Assembly (NCBI GenBank): GCA_025352565.1
Contig: JANXTF010000116.1
Coordinates: 1 to 46,306 of the forward strand
DNA: 46,306 nucleotides
From: Rhodospirillales bacterium
GTDB taxonomy: Bacteria; Pseudomonadota; Alphaproteobacteria; Acetobacterales; Acetobacteraceae
Direction of reading: 5' to 3'
In this document: positions 24,012 through 32,164 of the stretch, in pieces
Layout: the number at the start of each line of letters is the position of its first letter
Numbering within the stretch: position 1 is the stretch's first letter
The notes under the pieces: generated by a model
What the model saw: the letters and a program-made list of their open reading frames with translations, nothing else
Databases searched by the model: none
Told to the model about the DNA's origin: nothing
Translations under genes and position numbers: made by a program

Positions 24012-25292
24012 ATGCTCGCCTATAATCTTTCCAACCCGACCCGCAGCCGCTGGGTGCGCATCCTTGGCGTCGCCTTCGTGATGTACGTGCTGTCCTATAT
24101 CGACCGCGTGAACATCGCCATGGCGGCGCCGGCGATCCGGGCGGAGCTTGGGCTGACCGGGCTGCAATACGGCGCCGCCATCGGGACCTTCTTCTGGGGC
24201 TATCTCGTGCTGCAAGTTCCAGCCGGCCGGCTCGCCGGTGTCTGGAGCGCCAAATGGGTGATCTTCGGCCTGCTGGTGCTCTGGAGCGCCGTCTCGCTCA
24301 CCACGGCGCTGGTGCATACCGAAGGCGAGCTGATCGTGAACCGGGTGGCGCTCGGCATCTCCGAAGGCGGCGTGCTCACCTGCACCATCGTGCTGATCCG
24401 CTCCTGGTTCACCCGCGCCGAACGGGCGCGGGCCAACACCCTGTTCCTGCTGAGCCTCGCCGTCGGGCCGGTGATCTCCAACCCCGTCTCCGGTCTGGTG
24501 CTGGAGTATTTCGACTGGCGCACGATGTTCGTGGTCGAGGCGATCCCGGCGCTGATCTGGGGCGGCGTCTGGCTGTGGGCGATCTCGGACGACCCGCGCA
24601 AGGTCACCTGGATGCCGGCGGACGAAAAGGCGGCGTTGATCGCGGCGCTGGATGCGGAAATCGCGAGCATTCGTCCGGCACGCGGCCACTGGCTGCGCAC
24701 GCTGATGCACCCGGCGATCCTGTTGCTGGCCGCCTATAATTTCGCGGCGCTGGCGGCGGAATGGGGCGTGAACTTCTGGCTGCCGACCGTTCTGAAGGAA
24801 ACTGGCGTTTCCATCGGCGTGGTCGGCTTTCTCAGCGCCGTTCCTTACGCGGTGGGCATCGGCGCGATGCTGCTGGTGGCGGCAAGTTCCGATCGGCGGC
24901 AGGAACGGAAATGGCACATGATCGCTGCCACCGCGGGATCGGGCGTCTTCCTGATCGCGGCGCAGTTGTTCGGCGGCGCCGGCACCTTCGTCACGTTGTT
25001 GTGCCTCACCCTGGCGGTGGGTTCGTTCCTGGGCCGCTTCGGTCCGTTCTGGACCTTGCCAACCGAGATTTTGCCGCCGGCGGTCGCGGGCGTCGGAATC
25101 GGGCTGATCAATGGCGCCGGCAACCTGGGCGGCGTATTCGGCCCATCGTTCTTCGGCTACGTTCGCGACGCCACGGGAAGCTTCTCGATGGCGCTCCTGG
25201 TGGGCGGCCTGTCGTTGCTCGTGGCGGCGGCCATCGCGGCACCGCTCCAGACCACGCCCACGGGTGGACGGCTGGCTCCCGTGGTGAGCTGA
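24012..25292 (+). CDS. MFS transporter, anion:cation symporter (ACS) type
   Basis: A 426-aa major facilitator with about twelve helices. The N-terminus VMYVLSYIDRVNIAMAAPAIRAELGLTGLQYGAAIGTFFWGYLVLQVPAGRLA is, in pieces, the ACS family pattern seen in importers of organic acids such as glucarate, hexuronate, tartrate or phthalate. The motif LGISEGGVLTCTIVLIRSWF is also typical. As an importer next to the sulfatase and BKACE genes it is the likely entry route for their substrate. It starts at ATG 24012 with GGAGG about 9 nt upstream, 59 bp after the sulfatase. Confidence 0.88.
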   Translation: MLAYNLSNPTRSRWVRILGVAFVMYVLSYIDRVNIAMAAPAIRAELGLTGLQYGAAIGTFFWGYLVLQVPAGRLAGVWSAKWVIFGLLVLWSAVSLTTALVHTEGELIVNRVALGISEGGVLTCTIVLIRSWFTRAERARANTLFLLSLAVGPVISNPVSGLVLEYFDWRTMFVVEAIPALIWGGVWLWAISDDPRKVTWMPADEKAALIAALDAEIASIRPARGHWLRTLMHPAILLLAAYNFAALAAEWGVNFWLPTVLKETGVSIGVVGFLSAVPYAVGIGAMLLVAASSDRRQERKWHMIAATAGSGVFLIAAQLFGGAGTFVTLLCLTLAVGSFLGRFGPFWTLPTEILPPAVAGVGIGLINGAGNLGGVFGPSFFGYVRDATGSFSMALLVGGLSLLVAAAIAAPLQTTPTGGRLAPVVS

Positions 25293-25300
25293 CGCCGGGC

Positions 25301-25414
25301 TCAACCGCCGATCGGCATCGACTTCAACGCCGACGCCGCCATCATCACGCCGGTTGCGGCGATGAGGAACGATAGCGCGAGGTTTGCCCAGACCCGACCG
25401 ATGCCGCCGTTCAT
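25301..25414 (-). CDS. possible 37-aa single-span membrane protein
   Basis: On the minus strand an ATG at 25414 opens a 37-codon frame: MNGGIGRVWANLALSFLIAA, then TGVMMAASALKSMPIGG and TGA. The middle is a credible transmembrane helix with a charged/Trp boundary, and AGGGGG lies about 6-10 nt upstream. It sits between the MFS gene and the dipeptidase, convergent to the MFS stop. I know no family; without conservation data it could be chance. Confidence 0.35.
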   Translation of the reverse strand: MNGGIGRVWANLALSFLIAATGVMMAASALKSMPIGG

Positions 25415-25674
25415 CGCAACCCCCTGCTCCCAACTTCATCCGGCTCGATCCGCCGTTATGGATGAACGCCCAACGCCCGCGCGATGCCGCCATCCATGCG
25501 CCGCACGATTTCGCGACCGAGGCACCAATCGGGCCGCGGGACGGGATTGATCCGCCTCTCGCATGCCGCGCTCGCCACCGCCGGCGGCCGATCTGGCCGG
25601 GCCGGCCCGGACCCGCTCACAGACCCTCCCCATCCGGGCTTGACGGCGACGCGGGGCGCCTCGACCGTAAGGGC
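25415..25674. other. intergenic stretch without a convincing gene
   Basis: Frames here are Arg/Pro/Ala-rich and lack start signals. A GC-rich self-complementary patch (GGCCGGGCCGGCC, around 25595-25610) is present. A TTGACG at 25640-25645 could be the -35 of a dipeptidase promoter, but no good -10 follows. Confidence 0.5.
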
Positions 25675-26676
25675 ATGACCGATCCCCTCGCCCTGCACCG
25701 CGCCCTGCTGACCATCGACACCCATATCGACATCCCATGGCCCAACGGGCCGGCCTTCCGCGATGAGACGACCCGTCGCGTCGATCTGCCGAAGATGCGC
25801 CGGGGAGGCGTCGGCGCGGGTTGCTTCGCCGCCTACGTGCCGCAAGGCCCGCGCACCCCGGAGGGACACGAGGCGGCCTATGTCCGCGCCGTCGCGATGC
25901 TGGAGGCGATCCGCGTCATGGGCGGGGACGCGGCACGCCTCTGCGTGTCGGCGGCCGATATCGAGCAGGCCCATGCCGACGGGATCACCGCCATCGTTCC
26001 GGCGGTGGAAAACGGACATGCCTGCGCGGCGGAACCCGGCCGGCTCGCGCGGTTCCGCGAACTCGGCGCCCGCTATCTCACGCTCAGCCACAATGGCCAC
26101 AACGCGTTGTGCGACAGCTCCAATCCCCGCGCCGACCTGGGCGACGCCGCCGAGGAGCATGGCGGGTTGAGCGCGCTGGGGCGGCAGGCGATCGCGGAGT
26201 TGAACCGGCTCGGCATGGTGATCGACATCGCGCACGTCTCGAAAAAAGCGATGCTGCAAGCGGCCGGGCTGTCGCGCACCCCCGTGATGAGCACGCATTC
26301 CTGCATCAAGGCGTTGTGCGACAACGCCCGCAACCTGGATGACGAACAGCTCGACGCCCTGCGCGACGTGGGCGGCGTGGTGCAGATCACCGCGGTGCCC
26401 TCGTTCCTGCGCGCGGGCAAGAAGGCAGACGAGGTCACCGTGGGCGACTACGTGGATCATCTGGACTACGCCGTGCGCCGGATCGGCCTCGCCCATGTTG
26501 GCATCTCGTCCGATTTCGACGGTGGCGGCGGGTTCGCGGGCTGGCGGGACGCCAGCGAGAGCGCCAACCTCACCGCCGAACTGGTGCGGCGCGGATATGG
26601 GGCGGAGGACATCGCGGCGCTCTGGGGCGGCAATTTCCTGCGCGTACTGAAGCGCGCGGAACAGGCGGCCGAATGA
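25675..26676 (+). CDS. membrane-dipeptidase family (peptidase M19) zinc peptidase
   Basis: A 333-aa renal-dipeptidase-type enzyme. The metal-binding DTHIDIPW (His17, Asp19), the bridging Glu in AVENGHA, the His in LTLSHNGHN, and GMVIDIAHVSKKAML, SRTPVMSTHS and HVGISSDFDGGG are all M19 landmarks. Bacterial members hydrolyse L-D or L-L dipeptides and some D-amino-acid amides. No signal peptide is present, so it is likely cytosolic. ATG 25675 was chosen; upstream residues are unlike the family. Its stop overlaps the reductase ATG by 4 bp. Confidence 0.9.
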   Translation: MTDPLALHRALLTIDTHIDIPWPNGPAFRDETTRRVDLPKMRRGGVGAGCFAAYVPQGPRTPEGHEAAYVRAVAMLEAIRVMGGDAARLCVSAADIEQAHADGITAIVPAVENGHACAAEPGRLARFRELGARYLTLSHNGHNALCDSSNPRADLGDAAEEHGGLSALGRQAIAELNRLGMVIDIAHVSKKAMLQAAGLSRTPVMSTHSCIKALCDNARNLDDEQLDALRDVGGVVQITAVPSFLRAGKKADEVTVGDYVDHLDYAVRRIGLAHVGISSDFDGGGGFAGWRDASESANLTAELVRRGYGAEDIAALWGGNFLRVLKRAEQAAE

Positions 26677-27494
26677 TCCGCTTCGCCGACGGCGCCACGG
26701 TCCCGCCATTGGGCCAGGGCACCTGGCATCTTGGCGAAGGCGAACGCCCCCGTGCCGACGAAGCCGCGGCGCTGCGGCTCGGCATCGATCTCGGCATGAC
26801 GCTGATCGACACCGCCGAGATGTATGCCGAAGGCGGCGCCGAGGAGGTCGTTGCCGACGCCATCGCCGGCCAACGGGACCGCGTGTTCCTGGTCTCCAAG
26901 GTCTATCCCCACAACGCCACGCGGCGCGGCACGCAGGCCGCATGCGAACGCAGCCTCAAGCGCCTCCGCACCGACCGCATCGACCTCTATCTGCTGCATT
27001 GGCGTGGCGCGACCCCTTTGGCGGAAACGGCGGCCGCCTTCGCGGCCCTGGTCGCGTCCGGCAAGATCATCCGCTGGGGCGTGTCGAACCTCGCCGTGGA
27101 CGACCTGGAGGAACTGCCCGACCCCGCCGACTGCGCCGCTGACCAGGTGCTCTACAACCTCGAGCATCGCGGCCCGGAGTTCGACCTGCTGCCGTTCTGC
27201 GCCGCCGCCAACATGCCGGTAATGGCCTATTCGCCGGTGGGCCAGGGCGGCACGCTGCTGCGCCACAAGGCGCTCGCGACGGTCGCTGGCCGGCACGACG
27301 CCACGCCCGCCCAAATCGCGATCGCCTGGACGCTCCGCGCTCCGGGCGTGATCTCGATCCCCAAGGCGAGCGATCCGGCCCATGTGCGCGCGAACGCGGC
27401 GGCCGCTCTCATCGTGCTCGGTCCGGACGATCTCGCGGAACTGGACGCGGCCTTCCCACCGCCCCGCCGCCAGCAAGGGCTGGACATGTTGTGA
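26673..27494 (+). CDS. aldo/keto reductase
   Basis: A 273-aa NADPH-dependent (beta/alpha)8 reductase. The catalytic tetrad is visible: Asp46 and Tyr51 in LIDTAEMY, Lys76 in VSKVYP and His109 in LYLLHW. The cofactor end IPKASDPAHVRANAAA is also present. It is most like the YeaE-type single-domain bacterial AKRs (methylglyoxal or other carbonyl reduction). The substrate is unknown. It is coupled by 4-bp overlaps to the dipeptidase before it and the serine hydrolase after it. Confidence 0.9.
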   Translation: MIRFADGATVPPLGQGTWHLGEGERPRADEAAALRLGIDLGMTLIDTAEMYAEGGAEEVVADAIAGQRDRVFLVSKVYPHNATRRGTQAACERSLKRLRTDRIDLYLLHWRGATPLAETAAAFAALVASGKIIRWGVSNLAVDDLEELPDPADCAADQVLYNLEHRGPEFDLLPFCAAANMPVMAYSPVGQGGTLLRHKALATVAGRHDATPAQIAIAWTLRAPGVISIPKASDPAHVRANAAAALIVLGPDDLAELDAAFPPPRRQQGLDML

Positions 27495-28744
27495 CCCGTT
27501 TTTGCTGCCGGCATTTGGCGTTGGCCGCCTTGCTCGCGGCACCGCAGGCCTGGGCGCAGGCGGTGCCGGTGTTCACGCCAGGCGGGCCGGATGCGGGGGC
27601 CTACGGGGCGGCGGAAGGCTATCCGCTGCCGCCGACCGGGCGCCGGAGCAACGAACAGCACCTGCTGATCGGGCTGCATTCGCATTACGACCGCCTGTTC
27701 CCGGCCCATGAGGTCGCACGCGGTCCAGCCGCGTCGAATCTGGCCCGCGCGCCGCACGAGTTGGAGTTAGCCTATACCTATCGCGGCGAGCGGCACGATC
27801 TCGGGGACTACCTCGCGCGCCACCCCACAACCGGACTGCTCGTGCTGCATGGCGGGACGATCTTGTTCGAGCACTACCAGTATGGCCGGACCGAGCAGGA
27901 CCGCTTCCTGTCGCAATCCATGGCCAAGACGGTCAACGCCATGCTGGTGGGCATCGCCCTCGGCGAGGGCGCGATCCGCTCGGTCGACGATCCGGTCGAG
28001 ACCTACGCGCCCGAACTGGCCGGCAGCGAGATCGGCCGCACGCCGATCCGGGCGCTGCTGCACATGGCGTCCGGCATCGCGTTCACCGAGACCTATGACG
28101 GGCACGACGATTCGGCGCGGCTGTTCCGGCTGCTGTTCGCGCCCAACGGTCCGGGCACGGCCGGCGCTCTCCGCCAGTTCGACACCCGGGAGGCGCCGCC
28201 CGACACAATTTGGCATTACGCGGGGCTCAACAGCGAGGCCCTCGGCCTGGTGCTCGCCCGCGCCACCGGGATGCCCCTCGCAGCCTACCTGTCCACCCGC
28301 ATCTGGAGCCGCATCGGCGCCGAAGCGAACGCGGCCTGGACGGTGGACGCCTCAGGCCTGGAAACCGGCGCCTGCTGCCTCAGCGCCACACTGCGAGACT
28401 GGGGCCGCCTCGGGCTTCTGCTGGCGCAGGACGGCGCATGGGAGGGCCAGCAGGTCGTTCCTCGCCAATGGGTGCTGGATGCAACCACCCCGCCCGCCCC
28501 CGATAGCTTTCTCGCGCCGCGCCGCATGACACGGTTCTACGGCTATGGTTATCAGGTCTGGCTGCTGCCGGGACCGCGGCGGCAATTCGCGCTGCTCGGC
28601 ATTCATGGCCAGGCCATCCTGGTCGATCCGGAGTCGCGGCTGGTGCTCGTCCACACGGCGGCGCGGCTGAAACCCTCGGCCGACCCCGGGGCGCTGGAAC
28701 TGCGCCCGCTCTGGAACGCCCTTGTGGCACAGGAAGGGCGGTAG
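27491..28744 (+). CDS. serine hydrolase of the beta-lactamase/DD-peptidase (class C-like) family
   Basis: A 417-aa exported protein. The N-terminus MTRFCCRHLALAALLAAPQAWA is a signal peptide with an AWA cleavage site. The active-site Ser143-Met-Ala-Lys146 (SxxK) and a Tyr-x-x-x-Asn element in WHYAGLNSE are visible. The third motif is likely HGQ in LLGIHGQAILVDP. This arrangement suggests a periplasmic esterase or 6-aminohexanoate-dimer-hydrolase-like enzyme rather than a true beta-lactamase. Its GTG start overlaps the reductase stop. The gene ends 3 bp before the convergent rsmI stop. Confidence 0.85.
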   Translation: MTRFCCRHLALAALLAAPQAWAQAVPVFTPGGPDAGAYGAAEGYPLPPTGRRSNEQHLLIGLHSHYDRLFPAHEVARGPAASNLARAPHELELAYTYRGERHDLGDYLARHPTTGLLVLHGGTILFEHYQYGRTEQDRFLSQSMAKTVNAMLVGIALGEGAIRSVDDPVETYAPELAGSEIGRTPIRALLHMASGIAFTETYDGHDDSARLFRLLFAPNGPGTAGALRQFDTREAPPDTIWHYAGLNSEALGLVLARATGMPLAAYLSTRIWSRIGAEANAAWTVDASGLETGACCLSATLRDWGRLGLLLAQDGAWEGQQVVPRQWVLDATTPPAPDSFLAPRRMTRFYGYGYQVWLLPGPRRQFALLGIHGQAILVDPESRLVLVHTAARLKPSADPGALELRPLWNALVAQEGR

Positions 28745-28747
28745 GCG

Positions 28748-29602
28748 TCAGCGCCCGGCGGACAGCTCCAGCGCACGCGTATAGACCTGCTTGCGGGGCA
28801 GGCCGGTTTCCGCCGCCACCCTGGCAACCGCCTGCTTTACGCTGCAATCCGTCAATGCCGCGCGCAGCCGGTCGTCGAGCGCGGCCGCGTCCGGCTGTTC
28901 GGGCGGCGCCGGCCCGACGATCACGGTGATCTCCCCGCGCGCCTCGGCCGAAGCATAGTGCGCCGCGAGCGCGGAAAGGGCGTCGCGGCGGACTTCCTCG
29001 AACCGCTTGGTCAACTCGCGCGCCACGGCCGCCGGGCGGTCGCCGAATACCGCGGCGAGGTCGGCCAGCATCTCGGCCAGCCGGTGGGGCGCTTCGTACC
29101 AGATGACCGTGGCATCCAGTCCCGCCCGCTCCGCCGCGCGCAGCCTGCCGAACGCGGCGATCCGCGCCGCCGAACGGGGCGGCGGAAAGCCCTGGAACAG
29201 GAATGGCTGCGGCGGCAGACCGGACAGCACCAGCGCCAGCACGGCGGCATTGGCACCGGGAACGCCGCTCACCGCCAGACCCTCCGCGATCGCCGCGCGC
29301 ACCAGCCGATAGCCTGGGTCCGACACCAATGGCGTGCCGGCATCGGACACCAGCGCGATGCGCTTGCCGTCGCGGATGGCGGCCAGCGTGCGCGGGATGC
29401 GGGCATCCTCGTTATGCTCGTGCAGCGGCAGCAGGCGGGTCGCGATGTTGAACGCGGCGCACAGCCGGCCGGTGTGCCGCGTGTCCTCGCACAGAATGAG
29501 GTCAGCCGTTTGCAGCGCCTCCACGGCGCGCGGAGTCATATCGCCCTGATTTCCAATTGGCGTCGCAACCACCACCAACCCCGGCGCGCTGAAAGCGGAC
29601 AC
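28748..29602 (-). CDS. rsmI: 16S rRNA (cytidine1402-2'-O)-methyltransferase
   Basis: RsmI 2'-O-methylates C1402 in the ribosomal P site. The 284-aa product has the family motifs VATPIGNQGDMTPRA, CEDTRHTGRL, LHEHNEDARI, LVSDAGTPLVSDPGYRLVR and SGVPGANAAVLALVLSGLP. I set the start at GTG 29602, giving nearly the E. coli length (286). An ATG at 29686 would add 28 unlike residues and overlap the divergent gene. Divergence from an lpoA-like gene is a common proteobacterial arrangement. Confidence 0.93.
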   Translation of the reverse strand: MSAFSAPGLVVVATPIGNQGDMTPRAVEALQTADLILCEDTRHTGRLCAAFNIATRLLPLHEHNEDARIPRTLAAIRDGKRIALVSDAGTPLVSDPGYRLVRAAIAEGLAVSGVPGANAAVLALVLSGLPPQPFLFQGFPPPRSAARIAAFGRLRAAERAGLDATVIWYEAPHRLAEMLADLAAVFGDRPAAVARELTKRFEEVRRDALSALAAHYASAEARGEITVIVGPAPPEQPDAAALDDRLRAALTDCSVKQAVARVAAETGLPRKQVYTRALELSAGR

Positions 29603-29670
29603 ATGAGAGCTTCGCTTGCCAACGGGTGTGGGCGTCGCTAGGCCGCTATCTTCACCCTGGGGGTATTCGC

Positions 29671-30930
29671 ATGTTTCGTCGGGCATCGGCACTCCTCGCA
29701 GGCACTCTAGCACTCGCCGGCTGCGTGGCCGTACAGCCGCAGCCTTTGGCGGGTCGATACCCCGCGCAAATCGCCATCGGGCCTGGGGTGCCCATTGCGG
29801 GCGTCGCCACGTCCGTCGGGCGCGTGGCGATCCTCGCCCCGCTGACCGGGCCGAACACCGAGCGCGGGCAGTTCCTGGTCCAGGCGGCCCAGTTGGCGCT
29901 GTCCTCCCCCGGCTCGCCGATGCTCGACGTGCGCGACACCGCCGGCACGCCGGAAGGTGCCGCGAGCGCCGCGGCACAGGCCATCGCCGCCGGCGCGACA
30001 CTGCTGATCGGCCCACTCACGGGCGGCGAGACGGCCGCGGCGGCCGGCCCCGCCAAGCGGGCCGGCGTTCCGATTCTCGCCTTCACGAACGATTCCACCC
30101 AGGCCCAGCCTGGCATCTGGACTCTCGGCATCACGCCTGGGCAGCAGGTGCGTCGTCTGGTGGGCGCCAGCCTGGCCGAGGGTAGAAGCCAGTTCGCCGC
30201 CCTGCTCCCGCAGAATGCCTTCGGCAGCGCCATGGCCGACGCGCTCTCCCAGGCCACGAGCGCCGCCGGGGCGCCGCCCCCCACCATCAGGCGCTACGGG
30301 TCCAGCATGGCGTCGATGAACAGCACGGTGCGCGACCTGTCCGGCGCCGCCGACCGCCGCGCCCCGATCGACGCGGAGCTGAAGGCCGCCCGCGCCCAGC
30401 GTGACGCCGATGGCGCGCGCACGGCTCCCGATCCCGCCCGCCGCGACGTGCCGCCGCCGCCGTTCGACACCGTGCTGCTCGCCGATGCCGGCGACCCGCT
30501 GACCCAGCTGACCGCGCTGCTGCCCTATTACGACATCAACAGCCCCGCCGTCCGCGTGCTCGGCCCGGTGCTGTGGGCCGCCCCCGCCGCTCGCGGCGGC
30601 GCGGAATTGACGGGCGCCTGGTACGCCGCACCCGACCCGGCCGCCCGCATCGCCTTCGCCCAGGCTTTCCAGGCGAAATACGGCGCGCCCGCGCCCGGAC
30701 TGGCTGACGTCGCCTACGATGCCGCCTCGATCGCGCGGGTGCTGGCCGGCTCCGGCGGCTTCTCCGCCCCGAGCTTGACCCGGCCCGATGGCTATGCCGG
30801 CGTGGACGGCATCCTCGCGCTGAACCCGAACGGGACCGTCCGCCGCGGGCTTGCCTTGTTCGAGGTCCAGCGCGGCGGTCCGGTCATGGTGCAGCCCGCG
30901 CCGGAAAGCATCTCCGCTCCCGGCGTCTGA
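29671..30930 (+). CDS. penicillin-binding protein activator, LppC/LpoA-like lipoprotein
   Basis: A 419-aa lipoprotein: MFRRASALLAGTLALAGC places Cys18 in a LAGC lipobox. The rest is a type-I periplasmic binding fold (VGRVAILAPLTGPNTERGQFLVQAAQLAL, LLIGPLTGGET, FAALLPQNAFGSAMADAL) as in the LppC family. E. coli LpoA stimulates the transpeptidase PBP1A from the outer membrane. The alphaproteobacterial proteins lack its N-terminal TPR domain, as here, so the PBP link is inferred. GGGGG lies about 9 nt before ATG 29671. It is 6 bp upstream of the histidine kinase gene. Confidence 0.87.
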   Translation: MFRRASALLAGTLALAGCVAVQPQPLAGRYPAQIAIGPGVPIAGVATSVGRVAILAPLTGPNTERGQFLVQAAQLALSSPGSPMLDVRDTAGTPEGAASAAAQAIAAGATLLIGPLTGGETAAAAGPAKRAGVPILAFTNDSTQAQPGIWTLGITPGQQVRRLVGASLAEGRSQFAALLPQNAFGSAMADALSQATSAAGAPPPTIRRYGSSMASMNSTVRDLSGAADRRAPIDAELKAARAQRDADGARTAPDPARRDVPPPPFDTVLLADAGDPLTQLTALLPYYDINSPAVRVLGPVLWAAPAARGGAELTGAWYAAPDPAARIAFAQAFQAKYGAPAPGLADVAYDAASIARVLAGSGGFSAPSLTRPDGYAGVDGILALNPNGTVRRGLALFEVQRGGPVMVQPAPESISAPGV

Positions 30931-30936
30931 CGCCCG

Positions 30937-32139
30937 ATGCTGTCGGACGGCGGCATCGGCATCGCGCTCGCGCTCGCGGCTGTCGCGTTCGCTGTCGCAT
31001 GGCGGCGCGCGATGTTCCGACTTGAACAGGCCGCGGGTGGCATCGAGCGCCTCAACCGGGAGCACGCCGCGACGCTCGCGCAACTGTCCCGCCGCCTCGC
31101 CTCGAGCGACGCCATCATCGACCAGCTGCCGGACCCGCTTCTGGTGCTCGGCACCGACCGCGCCATGTCGCGCGCCAACGAGGCCGCCCGGCTCGCCTTC
31201 GGCACCGAGATGCAGGCCGTGCTGCGCCAGCCTCCGCTGCGCGAGGCGATCGACCGCGCGTTCGACCAGCGCCGCCCGCAGGAAGCCGAGTTGTCGCTGC
31301 CGGTCCCGGTGGCCCGCGAGGTGCAGGCCACCATCATCGTGCTGGACCCCACAACCGCGCATGGCAACGGCGCCATCGCCGTTCTGTCGGACCGCACGCG
31401 CGAGCGGGCCGTGGAGCGGATGCGGGCGGATTTCGTGGCCAACGCCAGCCACGAACTCCGCACGCCGCTGGCCAGCCTGATCGGCTTCATCGACACCCTG
31501 CTCGGCCCCGCCGCCGACGATCCGCCAGCGCAGCGCCGCTTCCTCGGCATCATGGCCGAGCAGGCCGCCCGGATGCGGCGCCTGATCGACGACCTGCTGA
31601 GCCTGTCGCGCATCGAACTGACCGAGCACCAGCCACCCGCCGAACGCATCGAGATCGGGCCGCTGGTGGCCCAGGTCGCGGAGACGTTCGAGCCGCGTTT
31701 CCTCCAGCGCCGCGCCACGCTCGCGCTCGAAATCGCCGGGACGCTTCCGCCGGTGCTGGCCGATCGCGACCAACTCACGCAGGTGCTGCAGAACCTGATC
31801 GAGAACGCCCTGAAATACGGCCGCGAGGGCGGCGCCGTGCGGCTGTCGGCCATGCCGGCGGGCAGCGGTGGGCGATGGCCCAGCCGTCCCGGCATCGTGC
31901 TGGCCGTGGCCGACGACGGCGCCGGCATTCCGCGCGCGCACATCCCGCGCCTGACCGAGCGGTTCTATCGGGTGGACAAGGGCCGTTCGCGCGGCGCCGG
32001 CGGCACCGGGCTTGGCCTCGCCATCGTCAAGCACATCGTCAATCGCCACCGTGGCCAGTTGCTCATCGAGAGCGACGAGGGCATGGGCGCCACCTTCTCC
32101 GTTTGGCTGCCTATCGGCGCCGAGCGAGCCGCGCTATGA
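30937..32139 (+). CDS. PhoR-like sensor histidine kinase, no adjacent response regulator
   Basis: A 400-aa membrane kinase with one N-terminal helix ([15 protein letters not shown]), a linker helix, and a PAS-like domain ([19 protein letters not shown]). The DHp domain has the phospho-acceptor His in [13 protein letters not shown], and the ATPase domain has N-box [11 protein letters not shown]1 DDGAGIP and G2 [12 protein letters not shown]. The overall layout matches PhoR of the phosphate regulon. However, no phoB, pst or phoU gene is adjacent; the neighbours are the LpoA-like gene and trpB. The partner regulator must be elsewhere, so the PhoR name is provisional. Confidence 0.85.
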   Translation: MLSDGGIGIALALAAVAFAVAWRRAMFRLEQAAGGIERLNREHAATLAQLSRRLASSDAIIDQLPDPLLVLGTDRAMSRANEAARLAFGTEMQAVLRQPPLREAIDRAFDQRRPQEAELSLPVPVAREVQATIIVLDPTTAHGNGAIAVLSDRTRERAVERMRADFVANASHELRTPLASLIGFIDTLLGPAADDPPAQRRFLGIMAEQAARMRRLIDDLLSLSRIELTEHQPPAERIEIGPLVAQVAETFEPRFLQRRATLALEIAGTLPPVLADRDQLTQVLQNLIENALKYGREGGAVRLSAMPAGSGGRWPSRPGIVLAVADDGAGIPRAHIPRLTERFYRVDKGRSRGAGGTGLGLAIVKHIVNRHRGQLLIESDEGMGATFSVWLPIGAERAAL

Positions 32140-32164
32140 CGCGCGGCTGAAATGGAGGCACGCG

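Noticed and set aside
23949-25493. 514-codon minus-strand open frame opposite the ACS-type transporter
   Set aside because: Composition (Arg, His, Gln, Gly) and the absence of hydrophobic or motif structure mark it as a shadow of the transporter gene.
25436-25738. Minus-strand 100-codon frame between the transporter and the dipeptidase
   Set aside because: Arg/Gly/Ala-rich low complexity without ribosome site; typical of random GC-rich frames.
29603-29686. ATG 29686 as rsmI start
   Set aside because: It would add 28 residues unlike RsmI and overlap the divergent lipoprotein start; GTG 29602 gives the family length.
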